Below, one piece after another: positions 27,387-36,429 of a stretch of 64,000 nucleotides of DNA. Position 1 is the first letter of the stretch. Every line of letters starts with the position of its first letter. The stretch spans positions 1 through 64,000 of the forward strand of contig NZ_JAHBCL010000006.1 in assembly GCF_018390735.1 (NCBI RefSeq), in the 5' to 3' direction. The notes under the pieces were generated by a model. That model worked only from the letters and a program-made list of their open reading frames with translations. It was not told where the DNA came from and made no database searches. A program made the translations under genes and the position numbers. This stretch comes from Fusibacter paucivorans (lineage in GTDB: Bacteria > Bacillota > Clostridia > Peptostreptococcales > Acidaminobacteraceae).

Positions 27387-27746
27387 TTACTGATCTACGT
27401 TGTCATTATTTTGCTTTTCGTATGTTGCCATTTCTTGGTTGAATCGGCGCTGAACTTCTGTCATCCCTGTTCGCGGTGGTACGATTACCGGTTGCTCCGA
27501 TTCATCCGAGGCTTCAGAAGCGGCTTCAAATGCAGCTTGATCAATGGTTTCAAAATAACCGCATATTGGACACACTGTAACGTATTTCACTTGATACGGT
27601 AAAATAGGAATAAAAAACAACGTAAACCAATACGTAATTTTTTTATATGGCCATCGCTTTGTATTGCCGCATCGCGGGCACGTTCTAACCTCTTCTGCCC
27701 ATCGCGTTTTAATCGTCTGCTTGCCGAATCCAAATACGAAAAACAT
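27387..27746 (-). CDS. Zinc-ribbon protein with membrane-associated segment
   Basis: 119 residues. It begins MFFVFGFGKQT, has a zinc ribbon split by a hydrophobic stretch (CPRCGNTKRWPY, then WFTLFFIPILPY, then CPICGYFETID), and ends in an acidic tail. It belongs to the zinc-ribbon families with the phrase FFIPILP between the two CxxC pairs. Function unknown. Ribosome site AGGAGG; 11 bases after the NYN gene. Confidence 0.75.
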   Translation of the reverse strand: MFFVFGFGKQTIKTRWAEEVRTCPRCGNTKRWPYKKITYWFTLFFIPILPYQVKYVTVCPICGYFETIDQAAFEAASEASDESEQPVIVPPRTGMTEVQRRFNQEMATYEKQNNDNVDQ

Positions 27747-27757
27747 CCCTGTACCTC

Positions 27758-28477
27758 CTATCGCCCGCCGTTAATCACTCTGATAAAAATATGAACATTG
27801 GAAGAACCGTCGTTGAATTCCTTTTCTTCCGTTTCAATATAGTTGAGATTTTTAACCAGCTTACCCAATTTGTCATAACCATAATTTCTTGGATCAAATG
27901 AAGGATTATTCTTTGTAATATGTCCTCCAACCCTAGAGAGCAATGCCCAGCCGTCATCGCGGGAAACCGCTTCAATTGCAGACGTAATCAATTGTCTCAG
28001 ACTTGCATTTTCAGATTCATCTTCCGTGTGCTTTTGCTCTCGCAATATTTCAGTATAGATAAACTTGTCACAAGCCGATATAAAAGGTTCCGGTGTCTTT
28101 TCTTCTCCAAAACCATAAACAAATAACCCAGCTTCTCTGATTCGCGTTGCAAGTCTCGTAAAATCACTGTCTGATGAAACAAGACAAAAACCATCTAAAC
28201 GGCTTTCGTGAAGTAAATCCATCGCATCGATAATCAATGCTGAATCGGTTGCATTCTTCCCCTGTGTATAGCTAAACTGCTGGATGGGTTGAATAGCATA
28301 TTTATGCAAATAATCTTTCCAGCTCTTTAAATTTGATGTCGTCCAATCGCCATAAGCGCGTTTGACGCTTGCAATACCAAATTTCGCTACCTCTGCCAAT
28401 AACTCGCTGCAAACAGTTGCCTGTGCATTATCTGCATCGATGAGTACGGCCAACTTCTTGCTTTCTGCTTCCGACAT
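27758..28477 (-). CDS. NYN-domain protein with OST-HTH/LOTUS-like C-terminus
   Basis: 239 residues from the ATG at 28477 (GGGGAGG upstream). The N-terminal NYN/PIN-like nuclease fold has its acidic residues in LAVLIDADNAQ, ATDSALIIDAMDLLH and LVSSDSDFTRLATRIRE. The C-terminal region (about 165-239, DPRNYGYDKLGKLVKNL) matches OST-HTH/LOTUS domains. Such proteins are predicted RNA-processing enzymes of the LabA/DUF88 type. The target RNA is unknown. Confidence 0.85.
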   Translation of the reverse strand: MSEAESKKLAVLIDADNAQATVCSELLAEVAKFGIASVKRAYGDWTTSNLKSWKDYLHKYAIQPIQQFSYTQGKNATDSALIIDAMDLLHESRLDGFCLVSSDSDFTRLATRIREAGLFVYGFGEEKTPEPFISACDKFIYTEILREQKHTEDESENASLRQLITSAIEAVSRDDGWALLSRVGGHITKNNPSFDPRNYGYDKLGKLVKNLNYIETEEKEFNDGSSNVHIFIRVINGGR

Positions 28478-28523
28478 GCCAATCCTCCCCTGTTGGAGCT
28501 GTAGACTCCCTCGATTTTCCATT

Positions 28524-29012
28524 TTATTTTAACTGCCTCCTAGACTGTTTTCGTTTCACTGCCGGCAGCAAACGACGATCCACTTCGATTCTATAGAGAT
28601 GCTGTTCAATCGTCTCACCGTCACTTACAATACTATTTAACTTTTCAATCAGCCTGAGCTCTGCACGTCGGCGTTTTCCACTCGCACTGAGTACGCGATT
28701 CTTTCTCAGCACCTCGAGACGTTCCACAAAATGCATAAGCGCCTCAGCTTCAGTACTGCCGCTTTCTTTAATACCCGTCTTTTCATGACATATAACATAA
28801 CTTTCGAATTGCTTTTCCTGTTTCACAAAAATGCGTTTCAAGCGTTCACGCTGTTTCGAATAGCCGTCATCAACAATGGGCTTTACAATTTTCCCTGTTG
28901 TTTCAACCACATCAAGTGTTGACAGCAAGTGACCGACTGCCGGTGCAAATCGCTTGGCATGTGTCAGTAGTTTTGCTGCAGATTTTGATGCTTTTCGTTT
29001 TATTGCAGACAT
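28524..29012 (-). CDS. Hypothetical basic protein
   Basis: 162 residues, strongly basic and mostly helical, with a Lys/Arg-rich start (SAIKRKASKSAAKLL) and end (KRKQSRRQLK) and one central Cys. No domain recognised. It sits 4 bases after an acetyltransferase gene and upstream of the NYN gene. Nucleic-acid binding is conceivable from the charge, but nothing proves it. Ribosome site GAGGGGTGATG. Confidence 0.65.
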   Translation of the reverse strand: MSAIKRKASKSAAKLLTHAKRFAPAVGHLLSTLDVVETTGKIVKPIVDDGYSKQRERLKRIFVKQEKQFESYVICHEKTGIKESGSTEAEALMHFVERLEVLRKNRVLSASGKRRRAELRLIEKLNSIVSDGETIEQHLYRIEVDRRLLPAVKRKQSRRQLK

Positions 29013-29016
29013 ATCA

Positions 29017-29496
29017 TCACCCCTCAGAGAGTGTTTGCAGTGCTTGACCCGTTATGCGGTAAACAGTCCAGTCCGACATTGGCACAGCGCCCATATGCTT
29101 ATAAAATGCGATAGAGGGTTCATTCCAATTGAGACAAGCCCATTCAAATCTGCCGCAGTGGCGTGCCACAGCTATTTTAGCAACTTGTTGAAGAAGCATT
29201 TTGCCAAGCCCTTTGCCGCGATAAGCGTCAAGAACATATAAATCTTCCAGATAGATGCCTGCTCCACCAACAAATGTAGAATAATTTTGGAAGAACAACG
29301 CAAATCCGACGGCCTCTTCATTGTATTCAACAAAGATAACTTCAGCTGCTTCTTGGTCAAAAAGTGACTGTTCAAGTCCGGCTTCTGTCGCTTCAACAGC
29401 ATCCAGCAAGTGCTCATAAGCCGCAAGTTCCTTAATAAAGTATAATATCAATGCGACATCATCACGTGTCGCCTTTCGAAAACTGATTTTTGCCAT
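29017..29496 (-). CDS. GNAT-family N-acetyltransferase
   Basis: 159 residues, full GNAT fold. The acetyl-CoA binding motif is LEDLYVLDAYRGKGLGKMLL, followed by the C-terminal CLNWNEPSIAFYKHMGA. It resembles diamine/spermidine-type acetyltransferases (FFQNYSTFVGGAGIYLEDLYV), so a polyamine or amine substrate is likely but not proven. Confidence 0.88.
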   Translation of the reverse strand: MAKISFRKATRDDVALILYFIKELAAYEHLLDAVEATEAGLEQSLFDQEAAEVIFVEYNEEAVGFALFFQNYSTFVGGAGIYLEDLYVLDAYRGKGLGKMLLQQVAKIAVARHCGRFEWACLNWNEPSIAFYKHMGAVPMSDWTVYRITGQALQTLSEG

Positions 29497-29579
29497 TCAC
29501 CATTTCATCCTTTTTATCAAAATCGTCAAACAATTATAATATCGATTGCCATCATTAAATATCTAAGGCCATATTCTTT

Positions 29580-30356
29580 TCAAAACAATTGACTGAATCC
29601 TTCTAAGTCTTCAAAGCAAAAGGAGACGTCCGGCAATTCCGCATCGCCGCTTTGATACTTGCCCGTTTTAATCAAGCAGCCGATACTGCCCGTGGCAGCA
29701 GCCCCTCGCATATCAGTCGATACGTCATCGCCAACGACATAAACAAATTCCGGCGACTTCCCAAGCAGTTTATAAGCCATTTGAAAATAAAGCGGTGAAG
29801 GTTTCCCCATGATCTGAATTTTCCGATCCGATGCCAATTCCAAAAGTTTTACAAACGCACCGGTATCAATATGTCGAATCCCATTCTTAGTATAGTAACA
29901 TGAGCCTGAGGCGGCCAAGAACGGAGTATTCTGCCTGCAAAGTATCATCAGCTTCTGAAGCAGCCGATAATCTGCATTAATCTCTTCAAAATCCAGCAGC
30001 ACAACCGCATCAGGTATTTCTGTATCTGACACGTGCAATAGTTGACAACGCTCCCTTTCACTGCCAATACATTTCACCGCAGACCATTTTTGACTTTGAA
30101 TATACGCATTGACTGCAACAATGGGATTGAGTATATTTTCAATTGACAAATGCATTCCACACCTTTGAAGACGCTTGATCACTGCATCTGGAGATAAAAC
30201 ACTGTTCGTCATAACGAGCAGTGGTATCCCCAGTGACTGCAGGCGATTGACTAACGCCGCAGCACCCGCATGTGCCTGTGCACCATCCATTAGTGTGCCA
30301 TCTAAGTCTAAAATAACACCGTGCTTCAAATGCATATCATGACTTGCCTGTATCAT
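29580..30356 (-). CDS. HAD-IIA family sugar phosphatase (NagD-like)
   Basis: 258 residues. Motif I GVILDLDGTLMDG, motif II LVMTNS, Lys and Asp of motifs III/IV in IMGKPSPLYF and YVVGDDVSTDMRGAAATG. The cap position fits class IIA phosphatases that act on phosphorylated sugars or nucleotides. The start overlaps the stop of the Dabb gene (ATGA), so translation is coupled. Confidence 0.88.
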   Translation of the reverse strand: MIQASHDMHLKHGVILDLDGTLMDGAQAHAGAAALVNRLQSLGIPLLVMTNSVLSPDAVIKRLQRCGMHLSIENILNPIVAVNAYIQSQKWSAVKCIGSERERCQLLHVSDTEIPDAVVLLDFEEINADYRLLQKLMILCRQNTPFLAASGSCYYTKNGIRHIDTGAFVKLLELASDRKIQIMGKPSPLYFQMAYKLLGKSPEFVYVVGDDVSTDMRGAAATGSIGCLIKTGKYQSGDAELPDVSFCFEDLEGFSQLF

Positions 30357-30649
30357 GGCAGCAAATAGTCGACAGCCGTTCGAGCTTCTTTGACAGACCC
30401 AATAAATTCCGCTGCAACAACATGTTTCGGGTGCGTTTTATAGCGTTCAAAAGCTGTTTGATCCTCGAAAACGGCAATGAGTACAACATCATAAGCCTGT
30501 GGGTCCGGCAATGCGGTAACGCCCGCCTCAATGCTGATAAGGCCTTCGATTTCACCTGCCAGTGCTTCAAGATCTGTTTTTATTTTCAATGCATTTGCCA
30601 TTTTATCATGTGACGCCTTTAAACGCCACATCACGACATGTTTAATCAT
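30353..30649 (-). CDS. Dabb-family (stress-responsive alpha/beta barrel) protein
   Basis: 98 residues from the ATG at 30649 (GGAGGA upstream). MIKHVVMWRLKA, an acidic central part and YKTHPKHVVAAEFIGSV match the dimeric alpha/beta barrel fold. These proteins have no agreed function. Translation is coupled to the HAD phosphatase downstream. Confidence 0.85.
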   Translation of the reverse strand: MIKHVVMWRLKASHDKMANALKIKTDLEALAGEIEGLISIEAGVTALPDPQAYDVVLIAVFEDQTAFERYKTHPKHVVAAEFIGSVKEARTAVDYLLP

Positions 30650-30681
30650 ATTGTCCTCCAGTGTTTTTAAGTATTTTATCA

Positions 30682-30963
30682 TCATTTGACACTTACGTGC
30701 GTTAAAAATTGATTAAATATCACAACGATTCCGATACATATGATGAATCCAATTATGTAATGAAGCCAATATTCTCTTAAATGCTTCGAAGTCAACAGCG
30801 TCTTTGATTTTGCCATGGAAGTGCCGGGTACATAAGCCGTTCCGCGAAGTCCTTTCTTCGACAAATTAAAGCGCAATCCCTTTAACCCCGTCAAACTGAT
30901 TCCCCTTTGATTAAAATTGATTTTTAACCAATTGCCAAGTGCAATCGACTTTCGTTTCGCCAT
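30682..30963 (-). CDS. DUF4236-like small membrane protein
   Basis: 93 residues from the ATG at 30963 (AAAGGAGATGAC upstream). The basic N-terminal region, with NLSKKGLRGTAYVPGTSM, resembles DUF4236, and a C-terminal membrane helix (WLHYIIGFIICIGIVVIF) follows. Function unknown. Confidence 0.65.
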   Translation of the reverse strand: MAKRKSIALGNWLKINFNQRGISLTGLKGLRFNLSKKGLRGTAYVPGTSMAKSKTLLTSKHLREYWLHYIIGFIICIGIVVIFNQFLTHVSVK

Positions 30964-31018
30964 GTCATCTCCTTTCTGTTCAAACACGATCAAATCGCTA
31001 TTTTTGCGATGATGCCAT

Positions 31019-31606
31019 TCAACCGTTTGTCAATGCCGAAACCGTTTCTTCAGCAAATTTTGTCAATCTCGCTTTGTCGTCCTCTGTAAAAAAAGCATAC
31101 TGCTTGCCTTTGTCCCGCGCATTATAATGCCCGATGTAGACGAGATCAGAATGTTTTGCATAGCGTTTAATGCCCGTTTCAAACAAATCTGCACCATAAT
31201 GATCCGGATACCCGCATGTTGTGATAATGCCTAATTTTTTACCTGCCCAAAAACTGCCGCCGCGCGTTTCACCATAGTACTTATTCATCATATAAACAAG
31301 TCGATCCATTAATGACTTTACTGGCGTCGTACAATACCATGAATAAATGGGGGTTGTAAAAAAGACAGCATCTGCGGACTGCACCTTTTCAAAGATATCT
31401 GGCACATCGTCGCGTATCACACAGCCATGTGCATTTAAAACATTTTGACAAGTCGCACACCCTGTACATGCTTTGATATCGTATTTGACCAACGGCAAAT
31501 ATTCTACCGATGCATTTCTATCTGTCAACATGGCTTCAAATGCTTTTGTCACTTCTGCTGTACGGCCGTTTTGACGCATGCTTCCCATTAACAACAATAT
31601 TTTCAT
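31019..31606 (-). CDS. Flavodoxin-fold NAD(P)H-dependent reductase
   Basis: 195 residues from the ATG at 31606 (GGGAGG upstream). MKILLLMGSMRQNGRTAEV is the FMN phosphate-binding loop; ACTGCATCQNVLNAHGCVIRDD and FFTTPIYSWYCTTPVKSLMDR are typical of this FMN reductase family. The CxxC pair is common in clostridial members. Role probably in general redox or quinone/iron reduction. Confidence 0.87.
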   Translation of the reverse strand: MKILLLMGSMRQNGRTAEVTKAFEAMLTDRNASVEYLPLVKYDIKACTGCATCQNVLNAHGCVIRDDVPDIFEKVQSADAVFFTTPIYSWYCTTPVKSLMDRLVYMMNKYYGETRGGSFWAGKKLGIITTCGYPDHYGADLFETGIKRYAKHSDLVYIGHYNARDKGKQYAFFTEDDKARLTKFAEETVSALTNG

Positions 31607-31743
31607 GGCCTTTCCTCCCTTGTCCATATCACAATGATGCTTTCAAGTGCCACTAATCCACTCGATATCTCAGCATGGAGCTAATGCATCGTTGAGCATT
31701 GCCATTGTGATGGCTATCCTTTGGTTGTCTAAATAGAGTCTTT

Positions 31744-32358
31744 TTAATCGTGCAGTTCCGACAGTGATGACTGGTACGAATAAGGCTTTTTCATCGAAAG
31801 CCATTCCGTGATACATGACAACGCGTTTTCAACAGACAATTTCCATATCATATGCCGCGTTCCCTCACCCCATCGATCAATCAGTTCAAACTGCGGCTTC
31901 CCAAATCGCTTTTGCCATGTCTGTTGAGCAAACGGATAACCGCTGTCAAAACACAGCAACGTCTCACCACTCTTTTGGAACTGCATAACCGCAGCCAGCC
32001 AAAGTACCGCACCAAGACCACAGCCCCTTCTATCCGGCGCGACAAATAATGATCCGACTTCATGAATATTCTGGCATTCAGCTTCTTTTACCGACGTAAT
32101 ATCGTCATTAGGGTTCGTAATGCTGACGCTTCCTACTATCTGATGTCCGTCAACTGCAAGCAGGACAATCCTTTTTTCATTATCGGTACACAGCGCCAAG
32201 GTACTGCGAAATAATGCCTTCTTGCTATCAATTTCAGATTTGAGCAGCGCCTGCATATGCCAAATGTCATTTGCTTCAAATGTTTCTTTAAGAACGTCTT
32301 CAATGAATATTTCAGCACTTTGTATATCATCTGCTCTGAGTTTTCGAACAATCAACAT
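31744..32358 (-). CDS. GNAT-family N-acetyltransferase
   Basis: 204 residues from the ATG at 32358 (GAGAGG 5 bases upstream). The central motif EVGSLFVAPDRRGCGLGAVLW binds acetyl-CoA. The C-terminal part, including FAQQTWQKRFGKPQFEL, is longer than in minimal GNATs. Divergent from thiW. Substrate unknown. Confidence 0.8.
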   Translation of the reverse strand: MLIVRKLRADDIQSAEIFIEDVLKETFEANDIWHMQALLKSEIDSKKALFRSTLALCTDNEKRIVLLAVDGHQIVGSVSITNPNDDITSVKEAECQNIHEVGSLFVAPDRRGCGLGAVLWLAAVMQFQKSGETLLCFDSGYPFAQQTWQKRFGKPQFELIDRWGEGTRHMIWKLSVENALSCITEWLSMKKPYSYQSSLSELHD

Positions 32359-32420
32359 CCACACCTCTCAATCAACTGAAATCAATCGACCTATAATGCT
32401 TATTATACCATAATTTTACA

Positions 32421-32449
32421 TTGCCATTTAACTTGAACTATGCTAAATT
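32421..32449 (+). promoter_or_regulatory. Promoter of the thiW leader
   Basis: TTGCCA and TAAATT with a 17-base spacer, placing the start near 32456, about 65 bases before the riboswitch. An overlapping alternative is TTTACA with TATGCT at 18 bases. Confidence 0.5.
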
Positions 32450-32521
32450 ATATTTAAAGTTTGATTGTATCGTTTTTCGGCCTATCTTTTATGCCTGAAC
32501 GTTGCAATCAAGTATATTTTA

Positions 32522-32615
32522 AGCTAGGGGTGCTGCATAAAGGGCAGCTGAGAAAAATAGCCGACTATTTTACTCTCTTAACCTGATCCAGATTATACTG
32601 GCGTAGGGAAGCTAA
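32522..32615 (+). ncRNA. TPP (thiamine pyrophosphate) riboswitch
   Basis: Conserved thi-box elements are in order: CTAGGGGTGC, GCTGAGA, a variable stem, then CTTAACCTGATCCAGATTA and GGCGTAGGGAAGCTA. P1 forms between AGCTAGGGG and the closing GGGAAGCTA. It is followed 15 bases later by a strong terminator, so TPP binding should stop transcription of thiW. Confidence 0.95.
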
Positions 32616-32629
32616 GCCGTGAAATGACG

Positions 32630-32659
32630 AAGCATCAACCTATGGTTGATGCTTTTTTT
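32630..32659 (+). terminator. Riboswitch-controlled terminator
   Basis: Perfect stem AGCATCAACC/GGTTGATGCT with a 3-base loop and seven T. It forms the expression platform of the TPP riboswitch; the region between aptamer and stem is short, so P1 probably competes with an antiterminator. Confidence 0.9.
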
Positions 32660-32705
32660 ACTTTTTAGGCACCCTGCGAAACAAACCACATTAGGAGGTC
32701 AAATA

Positions 32706-33203
32706 ATGAATAACACACAGAAAGTGGTCGGTTCCGGCCTGCTCGTCGCCATTGGCGTTCTCCTCGGTTCGAATTTCTATATTCCAATCGGTGTCGCAAA
32801 AGCTTTTCCCATTCAGCATCTTATAAACGTCATTGCCGCAGTCATCTTCGGTCCCGCCTATGCCGTCATGTGCGCCTTTGGCATTTCACTGCTGCGCAAC
32901 ATGATGGGAACCGGCAGTCTGCTGGCTTTTCCAGGCAGTATGATCGGCGCATTTTTAGCGGGTATCTTCTATCTGAAAACTCGACATCATCTCGCTGCAT
33001 GTCTCGGCGAAGTCATTGGAACGGGAATCATTGGCAGCATCGTTGCATATCCAATGGCAAAATGGTTTTTAGGTATGGACAACGGCGCCTTCTATTTTGT
33101 CATTCCCTTTGCCTTGAGCTCTGTTGTCGGCGCCCTCTTGGGGCTCCTCATGCTCAAAACACTGTTGCGTCGCTTACCCGTTCGTCCTTCTAAGCATCAT
33201 TAA
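32706..33203 (+). CDS. thiW: ECF transporter substrate-binding protein ThiW
   Basis: 165 residues from the ATG at 32706 (AGGAGGT 6 bases upstream). Six hydrophobic segments; motifs VGSGLLVAIGVLLGSNFYIP and GISLLRNMMGTGSLLAFPGS are those of ThiW, an S-component for a thiamine precursor (thiazole or related). Control by a TPP riboswitch agrees. No ECF energizing module (EcfA/EcfT) is nearby, so it must use a shared one elsewhere. Convergent and overlapping by 4 bases with the next gene. Confidence 0.9.
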   Translation: MNNTQKVVGSGLLVAIGVLLGSNFYIPIGVAKAFPIQHLINVIAAVIFGPAYAVMCAFGISLLRNMMGTGSLLAFPGSMIGAFLAGIFYLKTRHHLAACLGEVIGTGIIGSIVAYPMAKWFLGMDNGAFYFVIPFALSSVVGALLGLLMLKTLLRRLPVRPSKHH

Positions 33204-33547
33204 ATGGTATGATCATTATCTAGATATTTCATATAGTAAATCGGTATTGCAATGACATTGAGTACCCATAGCACAATCACCCAAATAAGCTTCTGTAAGG
33301 AGCTTATTTTTTTATTAAAGACGACGGCGTGAAAAACAAAAGCGACCATCAGCGCCATCACGATAAAGATAGAAAAGAGCAGCAGTACCAGCCAATACGA
33401 AAGGATTCCCTGAAACATCGTTTCAACGGGCTGCTGACTGATTCCCAGCAATCGCCTGCCATAGATAAACACCATGCTGATTATGACAATAACCGATGGT
33501 ACAAAACTCGCAAACCGAAGCACATTGGCTTTAAAAGTTGAACGCAT
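33200..33547 (-). CDS. Hypothetical membrane protein
   Basis: 115 residues with three membrane helices (about 15-32, 45-72 and 85-105), ending WVIVLWVLNVIAIPIYYMKYL. The last helix resembles short membrane modules of the PLDc_N type. Function unknown. Ribosome site GGGAGG. It overlaps thiW convergently at the stops. Confidence 0.75.
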   Translation of the reverse strand: MRSTFKANVLRFASFVPSVIVIISMVFIYGRRLLGISQQPVETMFQGILSYWLVLLLFSIFIVMALMVAFVFHAVVFNKKISSLQKLIWVIVLWVLNVIAIPIYYMKYLDNDHTI

Positions 33548-33575
33548 ATTACCTCCCTCGTCATCTTGTCAAACA

Positions 33576-34910
33576 TTAAGGAACATTCGGTGCAAGCAAC
33601 TCTTCATAGAGGCCGGCATAACCATCCCAGCGATTGACCAATGCATAATTGACAAATATAATATCTGTTATCTGATGTTCGCTAATCAATTGATCGACAT
33701 CGTCAGTGTAAAGCCTAGGGTCAATGACAATGATTTCATCGGCAATCATTGTTAAAAAAGGCGTAAAAGCATTGGCATAAGAATCTTTCAATACCAAGAA
33801 ACGCCTTCCTGTTCCCGCGTGCGTTTCAATCTGTGTATAAGCTCTGTCACCGCCTAGAAATACGCCGTATTTCTGCGGTGTATCCAACCATCTTAACGCG
33901 TAAACCCTACCGTTCTCAATGACCTTCCCTTTATCATCCCTCATTTCATGATCGGGTAATCCCTTATAGTAGGTAACCGTATCAGGATGATTCGTCAAAT
34001 TTTCAAGCGAGGTCGCCGTATACAGGCTGCCCAAGTAACCATGTACCTCTATTGGCTCTAAACGATCAAGCTGCTGCGGCACTTCACCGTTAATGGCCTC
34101 CGCCAATACTTCAAAAGCGTATTTCGCCCCTAACTGAGTCCAGTGGTGATCAGTTCTAAAATAAATGTATTCAGAAGCATGCGCTGCCAATGTATCGTAA
34201 ACATCGATAAACTGAACGCCTTGATCCAGTTTTGTTCGCATATCATCAATGGTATCGCGTTGCGAGGCACTCATCTCACGGTAATCATCATCTTTTAAAA
34301 ACTCAATACGCGTCGGAATCAAAAGACTATAGACATTGCACGTATCTTTAAACCGAGCCCAATAAGTGTTAATAGCCGCTGCATAATGTGCGTTTGCTTC
34401 CGGATTCGATGTATTGATCTCCATTACGGAATCGCCGTAAACCAACAACTTTCCCCAATTGTCAAATTGCCGCGCATCACCTTCAATTGCTTCCATCTCT
34501 TCAGATTGTGCGCCGGCATTCTCTGTTGATTGCAGTGCTGCCTTTAGATCATCAGTTTCATCGGTATCAGCTGTCTCTGCTTCCGCCGTCCATTTTACCG
34601 CAACATTTGCACCTTCAAACGTCATCACTTGTGGTGCGCTGTCACCACTGCTGCCGGCTAACGAAGAGACCGTTCTGCTGACGCCTAGCCATTTATCCCG
34701 CAGGATAAAATGATCTGCAAAATAGTTTTCATAAGTACTGAAATAGGTACCGTCAAAAACGTGTGCTGCCGTCAGCACGGGTTTTTGTGTCGCCATCCGA
34801 TTTTCAGTTTTTAAAAGTTCAGCAGGGGCCGGTGCAACTGCATTAGCAACTGCCAATAAACACAGCATCCCAATAAAAACCCATACATTGACATACCTGA
34901 ATGGTTTCAT
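33576..34910 (-). CDS. DHHW-family (AlgX/AlgJ-like) surface protein
   Basis: 444 residues. An N-terminal signal anchor (VNVWVFIGMLCLLAVANAVA) and an external domain with the DHHW signature (YFRTDHHWTQLGAKYAFE), plus GDSVMEIN and VLKDSYANAF resembling SGNH-like catalytic blocks. Such proteins partner with MBOAT acyltransferases to O-acetylate exported glycans. The MBOAT gene is directly upstream (24 bases). An acidic low-complexity insert lies near residues 110-145. Confidence 0.87.
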   Translation of the reverse strand: MKPFRYVNVWVFIGMLCLLAVANAVAPAPAELLKTENRMATQKPVLTAAHVFDGTYFSTYENYFADHFILRDKWLGVSRTVSSLAGSSGDSAPQVMTFEGANVAVKWTAEAETADTDETDDLKAALQSTENAGAQSEEMEAIEGDARQFDNWGKLLVYGDSVMEINTSNPEANAHYAAAINTYWARFKDTCNVYSLLIPTRIEFLKDDDYREMSASQRDTIDDMRTKLDQGVQFIDVYDTLAAHASEYIYFRTDHHWTQLGAKYAFEVLAEAINGEVPQQLDRLEPIEVHGYLGSLYTATSLENLTNHPDTVTYYKGLPDHEMRDDKGKVIENGRVYALRWLDTPQKYGVFLGGDRAYTQIETHAGTGRRFLVLKDSYANAFTPFLTMIADEIIVIDPRLYTDDVDQLISEHQITDIIFVNYALVNRWDGYAGLYEELLAPNVP

Positions 34911-34934
34911 CCTATCTCTCGACTTTCGTTAAAG

Positions 34935-36335
34935 TTAAAATCTAAAATACAAAAATGGATTATATGAGCTGCCCACGAGAAAAGCAGTTGCCAGCAAAAG
35001 TGTTCCACCAACCATCAACGCATCAAGCAAATCGCCCTGTTGCGTTTTTAGCGCAGCTTTTACTTTGATGTAACCCACTTTAAAAATCGGCGTACAGGCG
35101 ATTACTGCCAGTATAAAAAATCGCCAGTTTTGCCGCATCAGCAAAGCGATCTCTGTTTGAATTACTGGAAGCCCTTGCATGCCAAACATCGTGCTAATGA
35201 CGTAAATCGCATCCGGCAAAGATTCATAGTAGAAAAATACCCAGCCAATCAGCATGGCAATAAGGAGATAGCCATGTCTTAGCCACGATGGTATTTTTGC
35301 AAGCCTGGCCGCTCCAATCAGTTTTTCCATATAAATCAGGATGCCGTAAAACAATCCCCATACAATAAAATTCCAGCTTGCACCATGCCAAAGCCCCGTC
35401 AAAAACCAAACGATAAAAATATTGCGAAGCTGAAAGCGTCGTTTCCCACCCAATGGAATATAGACATAATCCCTAAAGAAACTTCCTAATGAAATATGCC
35501 AGCGCCGCCAAAAATCCGTTGCCGATGTTGCCATATATGGATAGTTAAAATTTTCTTTGTAGGTAAAGCCAAACATACGCCCCAAACCAATGGCCATATC
35601 TGAATACCCAGAAAAGTCAAAATAAATTTGAAAAGCAAACATGGCGATCCCAAACCACATACCGATAACAGTTGGACTCGTCTGTCTAATATCCAATACT
35701 TGACTTGCCACCGCCCCAGCCGTATTGGCAATGAGAACCTTTTTGGCTAGCCCTAGCGCAAAACGATTAACGCCATAAGAAAATTTAGCCAATGTCACTT
35801 TTCGGTGTTCAATTTCCGCAGCAATATCTTTATAACGCACAATCGGTCCTGCAACCAGTTGGTGAAAGAGCGAGACAAATAAAAGAAATTTTAAATAAGA
35901 ACGCTGCGCCTTCACCTCTCCGCGATAGACATCAATCGTATACGAGAGCGTCTGAAAGGTGTAAAATGAAATGCCTATGGGTAATGCATAGTGGTGTGTA
36001 GGCAACAAAATACCTGATAACGCATAAAAATTTTCTGTAAAAAAATGCCAGTACTTAAAGAAACCCAGCAGCGACAAATTAACGACGAGCGAACTTATCA
36101 ACGCCAGCTTGCTTTGAATACTGCCGCGATAGCGTTCAATGATCTTGCCATGCCAGAAATCAACTGTAGCACTAAAAATCAAAAGCGTTACCCATACCGG
36201 TTCACCATATGCATAAAACATCAATGAAAATAAAATAAGAATGCCGTTTCGAACTTGTTCACGTTTCGTACTGAAATAGAGAACCAAGTTAATCGGCAAA
36301 AACAAGTATAAAAACGTTAAACTGGAGAATACCAA
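34935..36335 (-). CDS. MBOAT O-acyltransferase (AlgI/DltB-like)
   Basis: About 466 residues from a TTG at 36335, which gives the family N-terminus (M)VFSSLTFLYLFLP; another TTG at 36353 is possible. Many membrane helices; MBOAT motifs FFRDYVYIPLGGKRR and WFLTGLWHGASWNFIVWG contain the catalytic His. It transfers acyl (usually acetyl) groups across the membrane. Paired with the DHHW gene: cell-surface polysaccharide acetylation is the most likely role. The polymer itself is not encoded here. Confidence 0.92.
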   Translation of the reverse strand: MVFSSLTFLYLFLPINLVLYFSTKREQVRNGILILFSLMFYAYGEPVWVTLLIFSATVDFWHGKIIERYRGSIQSKLALISSLVVNLSLLGFFKYWHFFTENFYALSGILLPTHHYALPIGISFYTFQTLSYTIDVYRGEVKAQRSYLKFLLFVSLFHQLVAGPIVRYKDIAAEIEHRKVTLAKFSYGVNRFALGLAKKVLIANTAGAVASQVLDIRQTSPTVIGMWFGIAMFAFQIYFDFSGYSDMAIGLGRMFGFTYKENFNYPYMATSATDFWRRWHISLGSFFRDYVYIPLGGKRRFQLRNIFIVWFLTGLWHGASWNFIVWGLFYGILIYMEKLIGAARLAKIPSWLRHGYLLIAMLIGWVFFYYESLPDAIYVISTMFGMQGLPVIQTEIALLMRQNWRFFILAVIACTPIFKVGYIKVKAALKTQQGDLLDALMVGGTLLLATAFLVGSSYNPFLYFRF

Positions 36336-36429
36336 ACAGTCCCCGCCTTCCAAACAATATTTATCTAAGAAAATCGAACGATGGCATTTACTTACCAGAT
36401 TCGTATCCTTTTATCATATAATGATCACT

